Assembly: GCA_029433525.1 (NCBI GenBank)
Contig: JAQTIF010000002.1
Span: 248,001 to 312,000, forward strand
Length of the DNA: 64,000 bases
Source of the DNA: Enterobacteriaceae bacterium ESL0689
GTDB lineage: Bacteria > Pseudomonadota > Gammaproteobacteria > Enterobacterales > Enterobacteriaceae
Direction of reading: 5' to 3'
Position numbers and translations under genes: made by a program. Positions 38,659 through 51,253 of this stretch are shown here, in pieces (within the stretch, counting starts at the first letter, position 1; each line of letters begins with the position of its first letter). A model generated the notes under the pieces. That model saw only the letters and a list, made by a program, of their open reading frames with translations. It did not search any database and was not told where the DNA came from.

Positions 38659-39474
38659 TTACTCGTCGGTGAGAAACAGCGGGCCCATCGGCATAACCGG
38701 AATAGCGTAATGTTCCGGATAGTCTACCGCGACCAGATATAGCCCTGCCGCTTTTGCCGTCGCGGCGGCCAGGGTTCGGTCTTTCGCGGCCAGCAGTTCC
38801 GCCAGCCAGCTCTCCGCCTGATTGCCGTTGCCTACTTCGAGCAGACTGCCAACAATATTCCTGACCATATGATGGACAAAGGCGTTGGCTTTAATATCGA
38901 CAACCACATACCGACCATGACGGGTGATATCAATATGGCTGACATGACGCCACGGCGTGCGCGACTGGCACTGTACGGCACGAAATGAGCTAAAATCATG
39001 TTCGCCGATCAGGCAGCGGGCGGCACGTTGCATCTTGTCGCAATCAAGCGGCAGGTGATAATGGGTGACGCCCCGGCTTAATATCGCCGGGCGCAGGCGA
39101 TGATTGTAGATAATGTAGCGGTAACGACGTGCCGTGGCACTGAAGCGGGCGTGAAAATCATCAGCCACCGGTTTTGCCCAGCGTACCGCAATATCACAGG
39201 GTAAATGGGCGTTGACACCCAGCGTCCAGGCCACCGTTTGACGTTGCGCATGAGTGGTAAAATGTACCACCTGGCCGGTGCCATGCACACCGGCGTCGGT
39301 GCGCCCGGCGCAGAAAACCTGCACCGGTTCATTGGCCACCTGTGCCAGCGCCTGCTCCAGTTTCTCCTGGATGCTACAGACTTCGTTTTGCCGCTGCCAG
39401 CCATAATACTGGCTGCCATCATACTCAATACCGAGCGCGATTTTATATTCAGGCTGTGGTGCAACATCAGACAT
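38659..39474 (-). CDS. truA: tRNA pseudouridine(38-40) synthase TruA
   Basis: 271 aa (E. coli 270). The catalytic aspartate lies in [15 protein letters not shown]. Other motifs are [17 protein letters not shown] and the C-terminal [18 protein letters not shown]. The start codon overlaps the usg stop (TGATG). Confidence 0.98.
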   Translation of the reverse strand: MSDVAPQPEYKIALGIEYDGSQYYGWQRQNEVCSIQEKLEQALAQVANEPVQVFCAGRTDAGVHGTGQVVHFTTHAQRQTVAWTLGVNAHLPCDIAVRWAKPVADDFHARFSATARRYRYIIYNHRLRPAILSRGVTHYHLPLDCDKMQRAARCLIGEHDFSSFRAVQCQSRTPWRHVSHIDITRHGRYVVVDIKANAFVHHMVRNIVGSLLEVGNGNQAESWLAELLAAKDRTLAAATAKAAGLYLVAVDYPEHYAIPVMPMGPLFLTDE

Positions 39475-40487
39475 CAGTACAGATACTCCTGCACCAGTTT
39501 TTCAGCAATTTTCACCGCCATCAGCGCACCACCAAAACGCACGTTATCGGCCACTGACCAGAACTGGATCTGTTCCGGGATGCCGTAATCATTACGCACA
39601 CAACCGACCGACAATTGCGCGCTGCCGGAGGCATCGCCCACCTGAGTCGGAAAGGTATCCATTTCGGCCAGCTCGATATCGGGATCAGCGGCAAACGCAT
39701 CACGCGCCTCTTCCGCTGCCAGCGGGCGCATCGCTTCAAAGCTCACCATCTGACCATGACCATAGAATACCGGCGACTGCAGGACGGTGACCGAAATCAT
39801 CAGCTGGTCATCGCCGAGGATTTTACGCACTTCATCGACAACAAGCCGTTCTTCCCGTACACATCCCTCGCTGTCCGGCAGTAATGGCAACATATTAAAT
39901 GCCAGTTGCTGACCAAAAAAGTCGTCGTCATCGATCGGGATACCATTCAGCAGCTGGGCGCTCTGCCTTGCCAGAGCATCCACCGCTTTTTTACCGTGAA
40001 CCGAGGCGGAGATCAGGCAGGTCACGCCAACCCGGGTCAGTCCGCCCTGTTCAATCAACGGTTTTAAGGCGATCAGGAGCTGGCTGGTCAGGCTGTCTGC
40101 CACCGCGATAATATTACGATTACGGTAATCCGCCAGTGCAAACGGATTCACTTCCGGCACCACCAGCGGCACATCCGGTTCACCGGCAAACAGGCCACTG
40201 AGATCGATAACCAGGCACCCGGCCTGAGTGGCGTCATCAATACAGGCGGCGCTGGCATCGCTACCAGCGGCAAAAAAGGCCAGCTGCGCCTGCGTCCAGT
40301 CGAACTCAGCCGCATCCTGGACTATGACCGTTTTACCGGCAAAACGCAGTGATTCCCCCACATGCTCTTCATGCGCCAGGGCATAGAGATCAGCCAGCGG
40401 AAATTGACGTTCAGCGAGGGTTTCCAGCAAGGCTTCACCGACGGCTCCCGTCGCCCCGAGGATAGCAATACTCCAGCCTTCAGACAT
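39474..40487 (-). CDS. usg: Aspartate-semialdehyde dehydrogenase-like protein Usg
   Basis: 337 aa, as in E. coli. It resembles Asd (N-terminal Rossmann motif [17 protein letters not shown]), but the region of the Asd catalytic cysteine reads [21 protein letters not shown], which differs from a standard Asd. E. coli Usg has no proven dehydrogenase activity. Within the pdxB-usg-truA set. Confidence 0.95.
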   Translation of the reverse strand: MSEGWSIAILGATGAVGEALLETLAERQFPLADLYALAHEEHVGESLRFAGKTVIVQDAAEFDWTQAQLAFFAAGSDASAACIDDATQAGCLVIDLSGLFAGEPDVPLVVPEVNPFALADYRNRNIIAVADSLTSQLLIALKPLIEQGGLTRVGVTCLISASVHGKKAVDALARQSAQLLNGIPIDDDDFFGQQLAFNMLPLLPDSEGCVREERLVVDEVRKILGDDQLMISVTVLQSPVFYGHGQMVSFEAMRPLAAEEARDAFAADPDIELAEMDTFPTQVGDASGSAQLSVGCVRNDYGIPEQIQFWSVADNVRFGGALMAVKIAEKLVQEYLY

Positions 40488-40552
40488 GATGATGTACTCC
40501 AGAACTTATGCCTTTGTCCCCGCAAAGGGTGATCAAAGACATCAAGCAGATA

Positions 40553-41710
40553 TTAACCAACAGGATGATGCTCAGCCTTAAAGCCAAGCTGACACAATGT
40601 TGCCGCTGCGCGCGCATCACGACACTGTACACGCAATGATGACCACTCCCGGCGCTGCGGGTAATTTTTACGCAGCCTGTCAAAGCCACCCGCCTGCCCG
40701 GCAACATTGCGCAGCAGCGCATCATCACGGCGGACATCATACACCAAATGAACCAGTCTTTTCAGGATCGCCTGATCGAGTTCCCCCTGCAGGGTGACGC
40801 CATCCACCGCCGGAGTCGGTAGTAACGTCTCCAGCGCAACCTGTTGCGGCTGACCACGAAAAGCACTATAAGCCTCAAAAACCTGTGTCGTGCCGCGCGC
40901 TTTTCCTTCGAGAGTATAGCCTGCGATATGGGCCGTGCCGATATCAACAGAGGCCAGCAACGCCAGATTCAGATCCGGCTCCGGTTCCCAGACATCCAGC
41001 ACCACACTCAGTGACTGCCCTGCCTGCAGGCACTGTAAGAGAGCCTGGTTATCGACCACCGGCCCCCGGCAGGAATTAATTAATATACTGCCAGGCTTCA
41101 GACGCCGCAGGAGCGCCTGATCGGCAAGGTGGTGCGTTGCATATGGCCCGGTCAGGTACAAAGGGGTATGAAAGGTTAAAATATCCGCTTCTTCGACCAG
41201 CTCATCAAGGGAGCGAAAATCTTCGCCATCCCCCCGGTCAGCACGCGGCGGATCGCAAAGCAGGGTTTTTACTCCCAGCGCCTGGAGCCGCTTTTGCAGG
41301 CAACCGCCCACATACCCGACCCCCACAATGCCGACACAGCGATCGGTCAACGCAAAACCATCACGTTCCGCCAGCATCAGGAGGGCGGAAAAAACATACT
41401 CGACAACGGCAATCGCATTACAACCTGGAGCGGCAGAAAAACCGATCCCTGCCTGCTGCAACCAGGCCTGATCGACATGATCGGTTCCGGCGGTGGCAGT
41501 ACCGACAAACTGAACCCCTTTTCCGGCGAGAAGGGCCTCATTGACTGACGTCACTGAACGTACCATCAGCGCATCTACTCCCTGCAAGGCACTGGCGGGC
41601 AGTGGCCGCCCCGCTACCGCCCTGACTGTGCCGATACGACTAAAAAGCTCACGCGCATAGGGCATATTTTCATCTACGAGGATCGATGGCCTCTTGTTGA
41701 CTCCGGACAA
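40553..41710 (-). CDS. pdxB: Erythronate-4-phosphate dehydrogenase
   Basis: 385 aa. Second step of the DXP-dependent pyridoxal phosphate pathway. A D-2-hydroxyacid dehydrogenase: NAD motif [10 protein letters not shown], then SCRGPVVDN with catalytic Arg, [11 protein letters not shown] with Glu, and [16 protein letters not shown] with His. The product is extended about seven residues at the N-terminus relative to E. coli PdxB ([12 protein letters not shown]); no closer start is available because an Ile-Leu follows. 65 bp before usg. Confidence 0.96.
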   Translation of the reverse strand: MSGVNKRPSILVDENMPYARELFSRIGTVRAVAGRPLPASALQGVDALMVRSVTSVNEALLAGKGVQFVGTATAGTDHVDQAWLQQAGIGFSAAPGCNAIAVVEYVFSALLMLAERDGFALTDRCVGIVGVGYVGGCLQKRLQALGVKTLLCDPPRADRGDGEDFRSLDELVEEADILTFHTPLYLTGPYATHHLADQALLRRLKPGSILINSCRGPVVDNQALLQCLQAGQSLSVVLDVWEPEPDLNLALLASVDIGTAHIAGYTLEGKARGTTQVFEAYSAFRGQPQQVALETLLPTPAVDGVTLQGELDQAILKRLVHLVYDVRRDDALLRNVAGQAGGFDRLRKNYPQRREWSSLRVQCRDARAAATLCQLGFKAEHHPVG

Positions 41711-41973
41711 TGGATACCTCCTGTCGTCATCCCGCTAAAAAATTTAACTCAGCGATAAAATTTTTTAAAAACATAGTGATAGATTGTTGATTATGACAGG
41801 CACGCTAAAAATTGCCTTAATCAGCCTGACGTTCAGTGAAAAAGGATCAATGCCGATATTGCTCATGTTTTACCTGCCTGAAAATAAGCGTAAAAAAGAT
41901 GAGAAGTGTGTCATAATCGGATGACCAGGAACATCAATACGGCCTGACGTATTGCCACAGATAAGGATAAATC

Positions 41974-42933
41974 ATGATACACCCCACCTTTGGTCTCCCT
42001 GATCCTCCCCCTGATGCTCATCCGGCTGGCACCAAAAGCGAACTGACGCTTCAGCAACGCACTGTTCTTGAACGACTGATAAGCCGCCTGACCACATTAA
42101 CCTCACAACAACACACGGAGATCTGGGCCGGAATCAAGCACGATTTGGGACTGAAAGGCAACGCTCCCCTGCTGGCACACCATTTTACTGCGGCAAAAAA
42201 TAATCTGAATCAGCGTTTTATCGTCGCACAACAGCATCAGCAGCACCGACAGACGATGGCACAGGTCAGCGAGCTGCTCAATCAGGGCAATAATCGTCAG
42301 GCGGTCAGTGATTATATTCGCCAGCATTACGGCCAGACAATGCTTCACGCCCTGACGCCACAACAGTTACACCATCTGCTACAGATATTGCAAAACGACC
42401 CGCTCTCTATGCCCGCCTCGCCCCCGCATCTGTCAACGCCACGGCCACTCTTACCGGCAGAATACCAGGCACTCAATCAGCAGGTAACCCGGCTTGCGGT
42501 AGCGACCGGGGGATCGGGCAAACAGATCTGGCAATCCATGCTCGCCCTGTGCGGCGTGAAAAGCGAGAAGCTTATCCCGGCCAGCCATTTTACTCCGCTC
42601 TCTGACTGGTTACATGCCCGGCAGACACTGGCTACCCAGACCGCGCCAACCTTGCTTTCACTTCACGCCGCACTGAAACCCCCACCGGACAGTGGCGAAT
42701 GGCAAAAAATCGCCGATTTTGCCAGCGCTCACTGGCATGCCACGCCACAAACGACGCTCAGTATCACGCAAATCGAAACACTGTTAAATACGCTATTTGC
42801 CTCACAAGTAAGCGGAGTACACAGCCTGCCGCCCCTGACTCCGGCGCCCCCCTGGCAATGGCAAAAATACTGGCGCATCTGGCTGGCGCTGATTCTGCTG
42901 CTCGGCCTGCTGTGGCTGGTCAAAGATTACTGA
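41974..42933 (+). CDS. flk: Flagellar regulator Flk
   Basis: 319 aa (E. coli 331). It has a single C-terminal membrane helix (about residues 298-316, [15 protein letters not shown]) and a proline-rich neighbourhood ([12 protein letters not shown]), as in Flk. In Salmonella, Flk keeps flagellar hook-completion secretion from misfiring in the periplasm. Divergent from pdxB as in E. coli. Its stop overlaps the convergent yfcJ stop region by 7 bp. Confidence 0.92.
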   Translation: MIHPTFGLPDPPPDAHPAGTKSELTLQQRTVLERLISRLTTLTSQQHTEIWAGIKHDLGLKGNAPLLAHHFTAAKNNLNQRFIVAQQHQQHRQTMAQVSELLNQGNNRQAVSDYIRQHYGQTMLHALTPQQLHHLLQILQNDPLSMPASPPHLSTPRPLLPAEYQALNQQVTRLAVATGGSGKQIWQSMLALCGVKSEKLIPASHFTPLSDWLHARQTLATQTAPTLLSLHAALKPPPDSGEWQKIADFASAHWHATPQTTLSITQIETLLNTLFASQVSGVHSLPPLTPAPPWQWQKYWRIWLALILLLGLLWLVKDY

Positions 42934-44102
42934 CGTGCGACCAGCCACGTCATCAGAATTCCCAGCATTGCGCATATTGCGGCTGCCATAAAAACAGCCG
43001 AGTAGCCCAGTGACGTGGCCAGCAATCCGCTGAGCGGACCGGTAATGCCATATGAGATATCCTGGAATGCCGCATACCCGCCAAGCGCAGTGCTGCATAT
43101 CTGTGCGGGAACACGTTTGACCACCTCCACCCCCAGCGCCGGAAATATCAGCGAGCAACCACAGCCAGTCAACGCCGCCCCGATCAGCGCAATCCAGACA
43201 TTGGGCGCCAGACAGAGCAACATTAATCCGCTAGCCTCAATCAGTAATGAGACTATCGCCACTTTTATTCCCCCCAGACGATCCGGCATCCAGTCAAACA
43301 GCAGTCGCACCAGCACGAAAGCACCGCCAAAAGCGGTTAATGTCAACCCGGCCATCGCCCAGCCACGACTGGCAAAGTAGAGCGAAACAAAAGTCCCGAT
43401 CGTCGCAAAACCGACACCCTGCAGACCAAGCGCCAGCCCCGGACGCCAGATCAGCCCTGCGATACGCCACAGTGAGGGGCGTTCCCCGCCATGAGGAGGC
43501 ACCTTATGCACCGTACCATTCATCGTTAATGCCAGAAACGGTAATGCCATCGTGACACCAGCCAGCATCGCAATACTAAAATGCGAGGCGATAAACCACC
43601 CCAGCGGTGCCCCCGCAGCCAGAGCACCATATATCGCCATGCCGTTCCAGGACATCACTTTTCCTGACTGTTGCAGCCCCACTACACCGATGCCCCAGCT
43701 CAGATTTCCCGTCAGTAACTGGCTTTCGCCAAAACCGAGCATCAACCGACCGAGGATCAGTAGTGTAAATTTCTCCATCACTGTCACCGGCAATATGACC
43801 GCCAGTAACCATGCGCCACCAGCCAGGGAGCAAGCCAGCATCCCCTGCAGAACGGAACGTTTTGCGCCATATTGATCAGCCAGTCGTCCGGCATAGCCCC
43901 GAGTCAACACAGTTGCCAGAAACTGGATCCCAACAGCAATGCCCACCATCGTGTTGCTCAGACCAAGGGTTTGATGGACAAAAAGGGGAATAACGGTCAG
44001 GGGAAGTCCCACCGTCATGTAAGTCAAAAAAACGGCGAAGGTAAGCCGAAATAAGGTGATATTCGCTGCCAGAGGCGATATTTTTTTAACTACCACAGAC
44101 AT
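42927..44102 (-). CDS. yfcJ: MFS transporter YfcJ
   Basis: 391 aa with 12 hydrophobic segments and the MFS motif [16 protein letters not shown] in the loop after helix 2 (GxxxDRxGRR-type). E. coli YfcJ is a UPF0226-type efflux protein of unknown substrate. Located between flk and fabB as in E. coli. Confidence 0.93.
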   Translation of the reverse strand: MSVVVKKISPLAANITLFRLTFAVFLTYMTVGLPLTVIPLFVHQTLGLSNTMVGIAVGIQFLATVLTRGYAGRLADQYGAKRSVLQGMLACSLAGGAWLLAVILPVTVMEKFTLLILGRLMLGFGESQLLTGNLSWGIGVVGLQQSGKVMSWNGMAIYGALAAGAPLGWFIASHFSIAMLAGVTMALPFLALTMNGTVHKVPPHGGERPSLWRIAGLIWRPGLALGLQGVGFATIGTFVSLYFASRGWAMAGLTLTAFGGAFVLVRLLFDWMPDRLGGIKVAIVSLLIEASGLMLLCLAPNVWIALIGAALTGCGCSLIFPALGVEVVKRVPAQICSTALGGYAAFQDISYGITGPLSGLLATSLGYSAVFMAAAICAMLGILMTWLVARQ

Positions 44103-44129
44103 ACTTCTTCATTCCAGAAGCCATAAAGG

Positions 44130-44160
44130 GAAAAGGGAAGCCCCCGGCTCCCCCTTATAT
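44130..44160 (-). terminator. Terminator after fabB
   Basis: On the minus strand GGGAGCC-GGG-GGCTTCCC is followed by TTTTCCCTTTA. Only a short T-run, but the stem is strong and the position, 25-50 bp after the fabB stop, is right. Confidence 0.65.
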
Positions 44161-44182
44161 TTGCTGATGAAGACCTACCCAC

Positions 44183-45400
44183 TCAGGTGCGATATTTGCG
44201 CATCACCAGCGTGGCATTCGTCCCGCCGAAACCAAAGCTGTTGGACATGACCGTAGTCAGCGCGCGTTCGGTTGGCTGAGTGATAATATTCAGCCCTGTC
44301 GCGCGTTCATCCATCTCGTCGATATTGATACTCGGCGCAATAAAACCATGCTCCAGCATCAGCAGAGAATAGATAGCCTCCTGAACACCTGCGCCACCGA
44401 GTGAGTGGCCGGTCATCGCTTTGGTTGCCGAGATGGCCGGGCTGTTATCGCCGAAGACTTCACGGATCGCATCCAGCTCTTTCACATCGCCCACCGGAGT
44501 CGAAGTACCGTGCGTGTTGAGGTAATCGATCGGCGTATCGACACTCTGCATCGCCATCTTCATACAACGAACTGCGCCTTCACCCGATGGAGCGACCATA
44601 TCAGCACCATCAGAAGTGGCTCCATAACCGACGATTTCAGCGTAAATATGAGCCCCCCTGGCCAGCGCATGTTCCAACTCTTCGACGACGACCATGCCAC
44701 CCCCACCGGCGATAACAAAACCATCACGTCTGGCATCATAGGTGCGAGACGCTTTTTGCGGCTGGTCATTATATTTCGTCGACAGCGCGCCCATCGCGTC
44801 AAATTCACAGGCCATTTCCCAGCACAGTTCCTCACCGCCACCGGCAAATACGATATCCTGTTTACCCAGCTGGATCTGCTCGACCGCATTACCAATGCAG
44901 TGTGCGGAGGTCGAGCACGCCGAGCTGATCGAATAATTTACGCCGTGGATCTTAAACGGTGTCGCCAGGCAAGCCGAAACGGCCGAGGCCATTGATTTCG
45001 TCACGACGTAAGGCCCCACGGCTTTCAAACCACGTGGGCTGCGCATCGCATCTGCACCAAACACCTGATATTTTGAGGAGCCACCGGAACCGGCGATCAG
45101 ACCAACACGTGGGTTATTCTGGTAAACTTCGTCTTTTAGTCCGGCATCAGCAATCGCTTGCTGCATCGAAAGATAAGCATAGATAGAGGCATCGTTCATA
45201 AAGCGGACGATTTTACGGTCAATCAAACCGGTTGTATCCAGTTTAACGTTGCCCCATATGTGACTACGCATACCTGCATCCTGAAACTCCTGGGAGAAAG
45301 TGATCCCTGAACGCCCTTCACGCAGAGATGTCAGGACTTCCTGCTGGTTATTACCGATACTGGATACAATTCCCAGGCCAGTAATCACTGCACGCTTCAT
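44183..45400 (-). CDS. fabB: 3-oxoacyl-[acyl-carrier-protein] synthase I
   Basis: 405 aa (E. coli 406). KAS I elongates fatty acids and is required for unsaturated ones. Active cysteine in [13 protein letters not shown] (about residue 163), with histidines in [11 protein letters not shown] and [11 protein letters not shown]. The upstream region has a FabR-type palindrome. Intact. Confidence 0.98.
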   Translation of the reverse strand: MKRAVITGLGIVSSIGNNQQEVLTSLREGRSGITFSQEFQDAGMRSHIWGNVKLDTTGLIDRKIVRFMNDASIYAYLSMQQAIADAGLKDEVYQNNPRVGLIAGSGGSSKYQVFGADAMRSPRGLKAVGPYVVTKSMASAVSACLATPFKIHGVNYSISSACSTSAHCIGNAVEQIQLGKQDIVFAGGGEELCWEMACEFDAMGALSTKYNDQPQKASRTYDARRDGFVIAGGGGMVVVEELEHALARGAHIYAEIVGYGATSDGADMVAPSGEGAVRCMKMAMQSVDTPIDYLNTHGTSTPVGDVKELDAIREVFGDNSPAISATKAMTGHSLGGAGVQEAIYSLLMLEHGFIAPSINIDEMDERATGLNIITQPTERALTTVMSNSFGFGGTNATLVMRKYRT

Positions 45401-45451
45401 TCAATACCTCTATTGTCAGTCAGACTATTTTTCATTTCGGGTCGCACAATA

Positions 45452-45467
45452 GCGTACACTTGTACGC
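45452..45467. promoter_or_regulatory. Candidate FabR operator upstream of fabB
   Basis: GCGTACACTTGTACGC is a palindrome with arms GCGTACA / TGTACGC, the type bound by FabR in front of fabB and fabA (known in E. coli). It lies about 52 bp upstream of the fabB ATG and between fabB and mnmC. Confidence 0.75.
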
Positions 45468-45561
45468 CGAACAAGTCCGATCAGACATTTTCCAGATAAA
45501 TTTGCACCTGCTGACACGCAAGGTTAAAATTATCATACATCCTGATATTCGAGCAACTTAC

Positions 45562-47586
45562 GTGAAACAAAGTGCAATACAATTTGCTAACGTTGAATTT
45601 GACTCTGACGGTACACCTGTTTCGCGAAATTTCGATGATGTCTATTTTTCCACTGATAATGGCCTCGAAGAATCGCGTTATGTTTTTCTCGCTGGCAATC
45701 ATCTGACGGCACGTTTCCCTGCTCACCCGCGTTCACTGTTTGTGGTCGCCGAGAGCGGTTTCGGTACCGGGCTTAATTTTCTCGCACTCTGGCAGGCATT
45801 CGCCGCCTTTCAGCGCGATAACCCCAACGCGCAACTGCAAAGATTGCACCTCATCAGCTTCGAAAAATTCCCGCTGACACAAGACGCCTTGCGTCAGGCG
45901 CACCAGCGCTGGCCAGAGCTGACACCGTGGGCAGAACAATTACAGGCTCAGTGGCCACTGCCTTTCGCGGGCTGCCATCGTTTATTATTCGATGAGGGTC
46001 GGGTCACGGTTGATCTGTGGCTGGGCGATATCAATACCGTGATCCCTCAGCTTGACGATACGATGGATCACCAGGTGGATGCCTGGTTTCTTGATGGGTT
46101 TTCACCGGCAAAAAATCCTCAGATGTGGACAGCCGATCTGTTTTCAGCCATGGCCAGAATGACCCGCCAGGGGGGGACGCTGGCGACCTTCACTGCGGCG
46201 GGTGCTGTACGCCGGGGATTACAGGAGGCGGGATTTACTCTGCATAAATGCAAAGGCTTTGGCCGCAAACGGGAAATGCTCACTGGTGAGATGAACAGCG
46301 CGCTGAATTTCCCGCCCCGTACCCCCTGGTTTGCCCGTACCGCCAGCCAGAAACGTGAGGTGGCGATTATCGGCGGCGGGATTGCCAGCGCTCTGCTCGC
46401 CCTCGGACTGTTGCGCCGTGGCTGGCAGGTCACGCTATATTGCGCTGATAACTCACCGGCGGAGGGGGCTTCCGGCAATCGTCAGGGGGCGTTTTATCCC
46501 TTACTCAATCCTCATGAACCGGCTCTCGCCCGCTTCTTTCCGGCGGCGTTTACCTTTGCACGACGGCTGTATGACGCACTTCCGCTCCACTTCGATCACC
46601 AGTGGTGTGGGGTGACACAGCTCGCCTGGGATGAGAAAAGCACCGAGAAAATAGCCCAGATGCTGGCGATGGCGCTCCCGGATAGCCTCGCTCATGCCAC
46701 CACGCGCCAGCAGATGGTATCGATCACCGGTGTGGAAACCGGTTGTGACGGTGTCACTTATCCTCACGGCGGCTGGTTGTGCCCACAACAGTTAACAACC
46801 GCGCTAATGGCGCTGGCAACCGAGCGCGGCTTAGTCACCCATTATGGTTATCAGGTCGACACACTGAACCAGGTCGATGAGGGCTGGCAGCTTAACCAGC
46901 AACACTGGCATGCGGTGGTGCTGCTCGCCAATGGTCACCACCTGACCGACTTCCCACAGACTGCCCGGCTGCCAGTCTCGCCGGTCGCCGGGCAAGTCAG
47001 CCATATTCCTGTCACCCCGGCATTATCAGCACTCCGTCAGGTGTTGTGTTACGATGGCTACCTGACCCCTCATAATCCCCATAATCAGCACCATTGTCTC
47101 GGTGCCAGTTATCATCGCGAACAGCCACAAGCTACCTACAGCGCCGTTGACCAGCAGCAAAACCGTCAGCGCCTGATCAACTGTCTGCCGCAGGCACAAT
47201 GGCCACATGACGTGGATGTCAGCGCTGGTCAGGCACGCTGTGGTGTGCGTTGTGTTACCCGCGATCATTTACCGCTGGCAGGCAACGTCCCCGATTATGA
47301 CGCGACGTTGCAGCAATACGCTACCCTTGCCAGCCATCGGGACAGCGCGCCTGCCGCACCGATTTACCACAATCTGTATATGCTGGGGGCGCTGGGATCT
47401 CGTGGGCTTTGCTCCGCCCCTTTAGCGGCAGAAATTCTGGCGGCACAAATGAGCGGCGAACCCCTGCCGCTGGATCGGGAAACGCTGGCGGCGCTCAGCC
47501 CCAACCGGCGCTGGGTGAAAAAACTACTGAAAGGCAAACAGGTAAAACAGCGCAGCAGCCGCCGTTATTCCTCTTGTTCCTGTTGA
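45562..47586 (+). CDS. mnmC: Bifunctional tRNA mnm5s2U methyltransferase/FAD oxidoreductase MnmC
   Basis: 674 aa from GTG 45562, which lines up with the E. coli start; the longer upstream frame has no similarity. The N-terminal methyltransferase part has [14 protein letters not shown] (SAM site) and [14 protein letters not shown]. The C-terminal FAD oxidase part has the dinucleotide motif [17 protein letters not shown] (residue about 270) and [11 protein letters not shown]. It finishes the mnm5s2U34 modification begun by MnmEG. The end ([11 protein letters not shown]) is a few residues longer than in E. coli. Confidence 0.96.
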   Translation: MKQSAIQFANVEFDSDGTPVSRNFDDVYFSTDNGLEESRYVFLAGNHLTARFPAHPRSLFVVAESGFGTGLNFLALWQAFAAFQRDNPNAQLQRLHLISFEKFPLTQDALRQAHQRWPELTPWAEQLQAQWPLPFAGCHRLLFDEGRVTVDLWLGDINTVIPQLDDTMDHQVDAWFLDGFSPAKNPQMWTADLFSAMARMTRQGGTLATFTAAGAVRRGLQEAGFTLHKCKGFGRKREMLTGEMNSALNFPPRTPWFARTASQKREVAIIGGGIASALLALGLLRRGWQVTLYCADNSPAEGASGNRQGAFYPLLNPHEPALARFFPAAFTFARRLYDALPLHFDHQWCGVTQLAWDEKSTEKIAQMLAMALPDSLAHATTRQQMVSITGVETGCDGVTYPHGGWLCPQQLTTALMALATERGLVTHYGYQVDTLNQVDEGWQLNQQHWHAVVLLANGHHLTDFPQTARLPVSPVAGQVSHIPVTPALSALRQVLCYDGYLTPHNPHNQHHCLGASYHREQPQATYSAVDQQQNRQRLINCLPQAQWPHDVDVSAGQARCGVRCVTRDHLPLAGNVPDYDATLQQYATLASHRDSAPAAPIYHNLYMLGALGSRGLCSAPLAAEILAAQMSGEPLPLDRETLAALSPNRRWVKKLLKGKQVKQRSSRRYSSCSC

Positions 47587-47617
47587 GCCTATCGTCGGGA
47601 CAGGGAACGTCGCCGAT

Positions 47618-47890
47618 TCACGATGCCTGCTGACATAACGCTGCCCACATATTACGCACCAGGATCTGATCGGGGGGAGAGAGCTCCCCTGCCCTGAAGG
47701 CTTGCGTCAGACTATCCATAACGCGATCCTGGATCATCTGCGGCGAAACATCCTGCTGATTTTCCAGATCCGCAATGGCCAGTGACAGATGGCCATGTAA
47801 ATAGCTACTGGCGAACCGTTGATCATCACTGGTAGCGTCGATCATTTCATCCATTAACGTCAGAAGGCGTGATTCAAAGCGGGCTGGCAT
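47618..47890 (-). CDS. yfcL: YfcL family protein
   Basis: 90 aa (E. coli 92), a small acidic cytoplasmic protein of unknown function, conserved between mnmC and epmC in enterics. Similar along its length (MIDATSDDQRFASSYLHGHLS). Probably last gene of the aroC-mepA-yfcA-epmC-yfcL set. Confidence 0.92.
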   Translation of the reverse strand: MPARFESRLLTLMDEMIDATSDDQRFASSYLHGHLSLAIADLENQQDVSPQMIQDRVMDSLTQAFRAGELSPPDQILVRNMWAALCQQAS

Positions 47891-47911
47891 ATTTTTTCCT
47901 CTGTGGCGCGT

Positions 47912-48454
47912 TTACAGATCTTCTGGCCACGGGAACTGTTCCGCGCTCAGGGGTGGTGTGTGGTAATAGCGCTGGAGCGCATCAATAAAGCGCGCCGGAC
48001 GCGGCGGAATACCATGCGCTAAAAAATGCATCACCTGCTGATGAACCCGCCGCTGAAACGCAATACGATCCGGCTCGAAATCGCCTTCCAGATTATCGCA
48101 GCTGACGTTAAACGGAAAACCCGCCGCGACGCAAAACAGCCAGTCCAGTGCCTGAGGTTTGACCTCAACATCTTCAAACTTCGCTTGTGTGCTGGCATCG
48201 CGGCCATCCGGACAATACCAGTAACCGAAATCGACCTGTTTGCGTCGCGCTTCACCGGCAATACACCAGTGAGATATCTCATGCAGGGCGCTGGCATAAA
48301 AACCGTGGGCAAAGATGATGCGATGATAAGGGACTTGCTGGTCAGCCGGAAGATAGATCGGCTCATCGTCACCTTTCACCAGCCGGGTATTAAATTCATC
48401 GGCGAAACAGTCAGCAAAAAGGGTGATCAATTGTTGATAATCATGTTGTTGCAT
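47912..48454 (-). CDS. epmC: Elongation factor P hydroxylase EpmC (YfcM)
   Basis: 180 aa from ATG 48454 (E. coli 182), overlapping the yfcA stop as TAATG. It hydroxylates the beta-lysylated lysine of EF-P. The metal-binding HGFYASALHEISHW motif is visible, along with DFGYWYCPDGRDA and VKPQALDWLFC. Confidence 0.95.
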   Translation of the reverse strand: MQQHDYQQLITLFADCFADEFNTRLVKGDDEPIYLPADQQVPYHRIIFAHGFYASALHEISHWCIAGEARRKQVDFGYWYCPDGRDASTQAKFEDVEVKPQALDWLFCVAAGFPFNVSCDNLEGDFEPDRIAFQRRVHQQVMHFLAHGIPPRPARFIDALQRYYHTPPLSAEQFPWPEDL

Positions 48455-49263
48455 TAAGCGATACCTAACCACTGCAGAATTTCAGCACTGTGGCTATCAT
48501 ACAGTAATTTTATACTCATGATGGCGGAAACGATCACCAGCATCGGCCGGATCAGCTTCTGCCCCTGACTGAGCACCAGACGTGAACCGAGGTGCGCACC
48601 GATAAATTGCCCCGCCATCATCACCAGCCCGGTCGCCCAGAGCACTTTGCCACCGATGATAAACAGCAGCAACCCGCCGAGGTTCGAAGTGGCGTTCAAT
48701 ACTTTGGCGTGTGCGGTAGACTTCGCGAGATTAAAACCGGCGAGGGTGACAAAAACCAGCGCATAGAACGAGCCCGCACCGGGACCGAAGAAACCATCAT
48801 AGAAACCGACGCCCCCCCCGGCAAACACCGCAAATGGCAGGCCAGAAAGACGGCGCTGCCGATCGGTATCCCCCAGACCCGGCATAAGCAGAAAATAGAG
48901 GCCAATGGCGATGATCAGCACTGGCAGGATCTGGCGCAGCACATCCGACTGCACATGCTGTACCAGCAAGGCACCGGCTATCGCCCCGCAAAAGGTCATC
49001 AGGATATTGATTTTCTGATCATCCAGGCTGACCACTTTGCGACGAATAAAATAGAGCGACGCCGAAAACGAGCCGCCGCAAGCCTGAAGTTTATTGGTCG
49101 CCAGCGCCTGCGCCGGAGACAATCCGGCGGCCATCAGCGCCGGAACTGTCAGGAGCCCGCCCCCTCCGGCCAGCGAATCAATAAATCCCGCTAGCGTCGC
49201 GACAGCAAAAAGAAGCAGCAGTGCTGTCGGTGAGAGGGTAAAAACATCAATCAAACTGTCCAT
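48454..49263 (-). CDS. yfcA: TauE/SafE-family membrane protein YfcA
   Basis: 269 aa, eight predicted membrane segments in two repeats (GFIDSLAGGGGLLTVPAL and GFYDGFFGPGAGSFYALVF motifs). A probable anion or sulfonate exporter; substrate unknown. Start and stop are both coupled to neighbours by TAATG overlaps. Confidence 0.94.
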   Translation of the reverse strand: MDSLIDVFTLSPTALLLLFAVATLAGFIDSLAGGGGLLTVPALMAAGLSPAQALATNKLQACGGSFSASLYFIRRKVVSLDDQKINILMTFCGAIAGALLVQHVQSDVLRQILPVLIIAIGLYFLLMPGLGDTDRQRRLSGLPFAVFAGGGVGFYDGFFGPGAGSFYALVFVTLAGFNLAKSTAHAKVLNATSNLGGLLLFIIGGKVLWATGLVMMAGQFIGAHLGSRLVLSQGQKLIRPMLVIVSAIMSIKLLYDSHSAEILQWLGIA

Positions 49264-50084
49264 TACAGGCGATGCTCATTCAGTAGTGCCTGACAGCCAG
49301 GCGGCAATGGCGGCGGGGTTCCCTTCGCCGGCGCTTTGACGCCAGGTTGCGCAGGGGCAAACCAGCTTTGTAATTCTGCACCACAGCCATCTCCCGCCGG
49401 TGGCGGGGCCTGGTCCTCACACGCTGGGCTGCCCGCCGGGCAACGCAGGCGCACATGCATATGCGCCCGATGCTGGAACCACGGACGAATTTTACGTAGC
49501 CAGTCACGTTGTTCCCCTGCGTCATAACAAAGTTGCTGTTTAATCGCCGGATTAACAAAGATACGTGTGACCGCGCTATCTTCGGCCGCCAGTTTGATCA
49601 GCTGTCTGATTTGTGCGCTCCATAAAGATGGCACTACCCGTTTACCATCTGGCGTCACCAGATCCTGTGCCTGGGGCTGAAGCAGTTGTTCAGGGCGCCA
49701 GCGCACCGCCGGTAGCTGCAGGAAAATATCGACATCAAGGCCACTCTGATGACTGGCATGACCTGTGCTGAAACGCCCGCCTGCAGGCATTCCCATATCG
49801 CCGATAAGGAGTGTCCCCATCCCCTGGCGATGGACCTGTTGACCCAGACGCTGAATAAACTGGATCAGCTGCGGATGGCCAAAATAGCGATACTGGTCGC
49901 TACGCATCACCTGATAGCTTTCAGCCTCCAGCGGCAGTGGCTGCGCACCGATAATACAGCCATTGGCAAATGCGCCAATCGACTGCGGTGTACCACTGAT
50001 CGGTTGCCTGATACGCTGCCACGGCGTCGCGGCAAAACAGCTACTGCCTATCAGTGTCAGCAGCGCGATAAGGTATATTTTCAT
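49263..50084 (-). CDS. mepA: Murein endopeptidase MepA
   Basis: 273 aa (E. coli 274). N-terminal signal peptide ([18 protein letters not shown]), periplasmic. A LAS-type zinc peptidase (M74) that cuts D-Ala-mesoDap cross-links. Metal ligands are in [17 protein letters not shown] and RAHMHVRL. Six cysteines form the known disulfides. Between aroC and yfcA as in E. coli. Confidence 0.97.
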   Translation of the reverse strand: MKIYLIALLTLIGSSCFAATPWQRIRQPISGTPQSIGAFANGCIIGAQPLPLEAESYQVMRSDQYRYFGHPQLIQFIQRLGQQVHRQGMGTLLIGDMGMPAGGRFSTGHASHQSGLDVDIFLQLPAVRWRPEQLLQPQAQDLVTPDGKRVVPSLWSAQIRQLIKLAAEDSAVTRIFVNPAIKQQLCYDAGEQRDWLRKIRPWFQHRAHMHVRLRCPAGSPACEDQAPPPAGDGCGAELQSWFAPAQPGVKAPAKGTPPPLPPGCQALLNEHRL

Positions 50085-50087
50085 CGA

Positions 50088-51173
50088 TTACCAGCGTGGA
50101 AGGGTGGTCATGACATCACCATTTTGTGCGCGTTGACGCATAAAATGATCCATCAGCACAATCGCCAGCATCGCTTCGGCTACCGGGACTGCCCGGATGC
50201 CGACGCAGGGATCGTGCCGCCCTCTGGTGACAATCTCAACCTCTTCACCATAACGATTAATGGTACGTCCTGGTACCATAATACTGGACGTGGGCTTCAG
50301 CGCCAGGTGGGCAATAATCGGCTGACCGCTGCTGATCCCGCCAAGGATACCGCCCGCATGGTTGCTCTGAAAACCTGCGCGGGTCATTTCATCGCGGTTC
50401 TCACTCCCCCGTAGCGGTATCACAGCAAAACCGTCACCAATTTCGACCCCTTTTACCGCATTGATACCCATCAGGGCATGAGCAATATCGGCATCGAGGC
50501 GATCAAATACCGGTTCTCCCCAGCCTACAGGAACGCCTTCAGCCACGACGGTCACTTTCGCGCCAATCGAGTCACCCGATTTTTTCAGCTGGCGCATCAG
50601 TTCGTCCAGTGCGTCGAGTTTGTCAGGATCGGCACAGAAGAAGGGATTTTTTTCCACCTGTTGCCACTCCCTGATTGCCAGCGGAATATCCCCCATCTGG
50701 GTCAGACAACCACGGATCACAATCCCGAACTTTTCAGCAAGGTATTTTTTCGCTATCGCCCCCGCCGCTACCCGCATCGCGGTTTCCCGCGCCGATGAAC
50801 GACCGCCACCGCGATAGTCACGCAGACCATATTTCTGCTCATAGGTATAGTCCGCATGTCCCGGACGAAAGAGATCTTTGATCGCCCCGTAGTCCTGTGA
50901 ACGCTGATCGGTGTTTTCAATCATTAATCCGATACTGGTGCCGGTGGTGACGCCTTCGAATACCCCTGAGAGGATCTTCACCTGATCCGCTTCACGACGC
51001 TGGGTGGTGTAACGCGAGGAACCCGGGCGACGCCGATCGAGATCAGGTTGCAAATCAGCTTCACTTAGCGCCATACCCGGCGGCATACCGTCAACAATAC
51101 AGCCCAGCGCCAGACCATGCGATTCACCGAACGTGGTGACACGAAAACAGTGTCCTATTGTATTTCCAGCCAT
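50088..51173 (-). CDS. aroC: Chorismate synthase
   Basis: 361 aa from ATG 51173 ([20 protein letters not shown]), equal to E. coli. Last step of the shikimate pathway, with reduced FMN. Signatures: [32 protein letters not shown] and [16 protein letters not shown]. Four bp before mepA. Confidence 0.98.
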   Translation of the reverse strand: MAGNTIGHCFRVTTFGESHGLALGCIVDGMPPGMALSEADLQPDLDRRRPGSSRYTTQRREADQVKILSGVFEGVTTGTSIGLMIENTDQRSQDYGAIKDLFRPGHADYTYEQKYGLRDYRGGGRSSARETAMRVAAGAIAKKYLAEKFGIVIRGCLTQMGDIPLAIREWQQVEKNPFFCADPDKLDALDELMRQLKKSGDSIGAKVTVVAEGVPVGWGEPVFDRLDADIAHALMGINAVKGVEIGDGFAVIPLRGSENRDEMTRAGFQSNHAGGILGGISSGQPIIAHLALKPTSSIMVPGRTINRYGEEVEIVTRGRHDPCVGIRAVPVAEAMLAIVLMDHFMRQRAQNGDVMTTLPRW

Positions 51174-51253
51174 CAGCACTCCATTATTTTGTTATTTGTC
51201 ACCTGACTCAGTATCGCGATCAATGACCGGCGGAACAGGTTCAGCGATCGGCG

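Noticed and set aside
45460..45561. Longer N-terminus of MnmC from ATG 45460
   Set aside because: The extra 34 residues have no similarity to MnmC and overlap the fabB regulatory palindrome.
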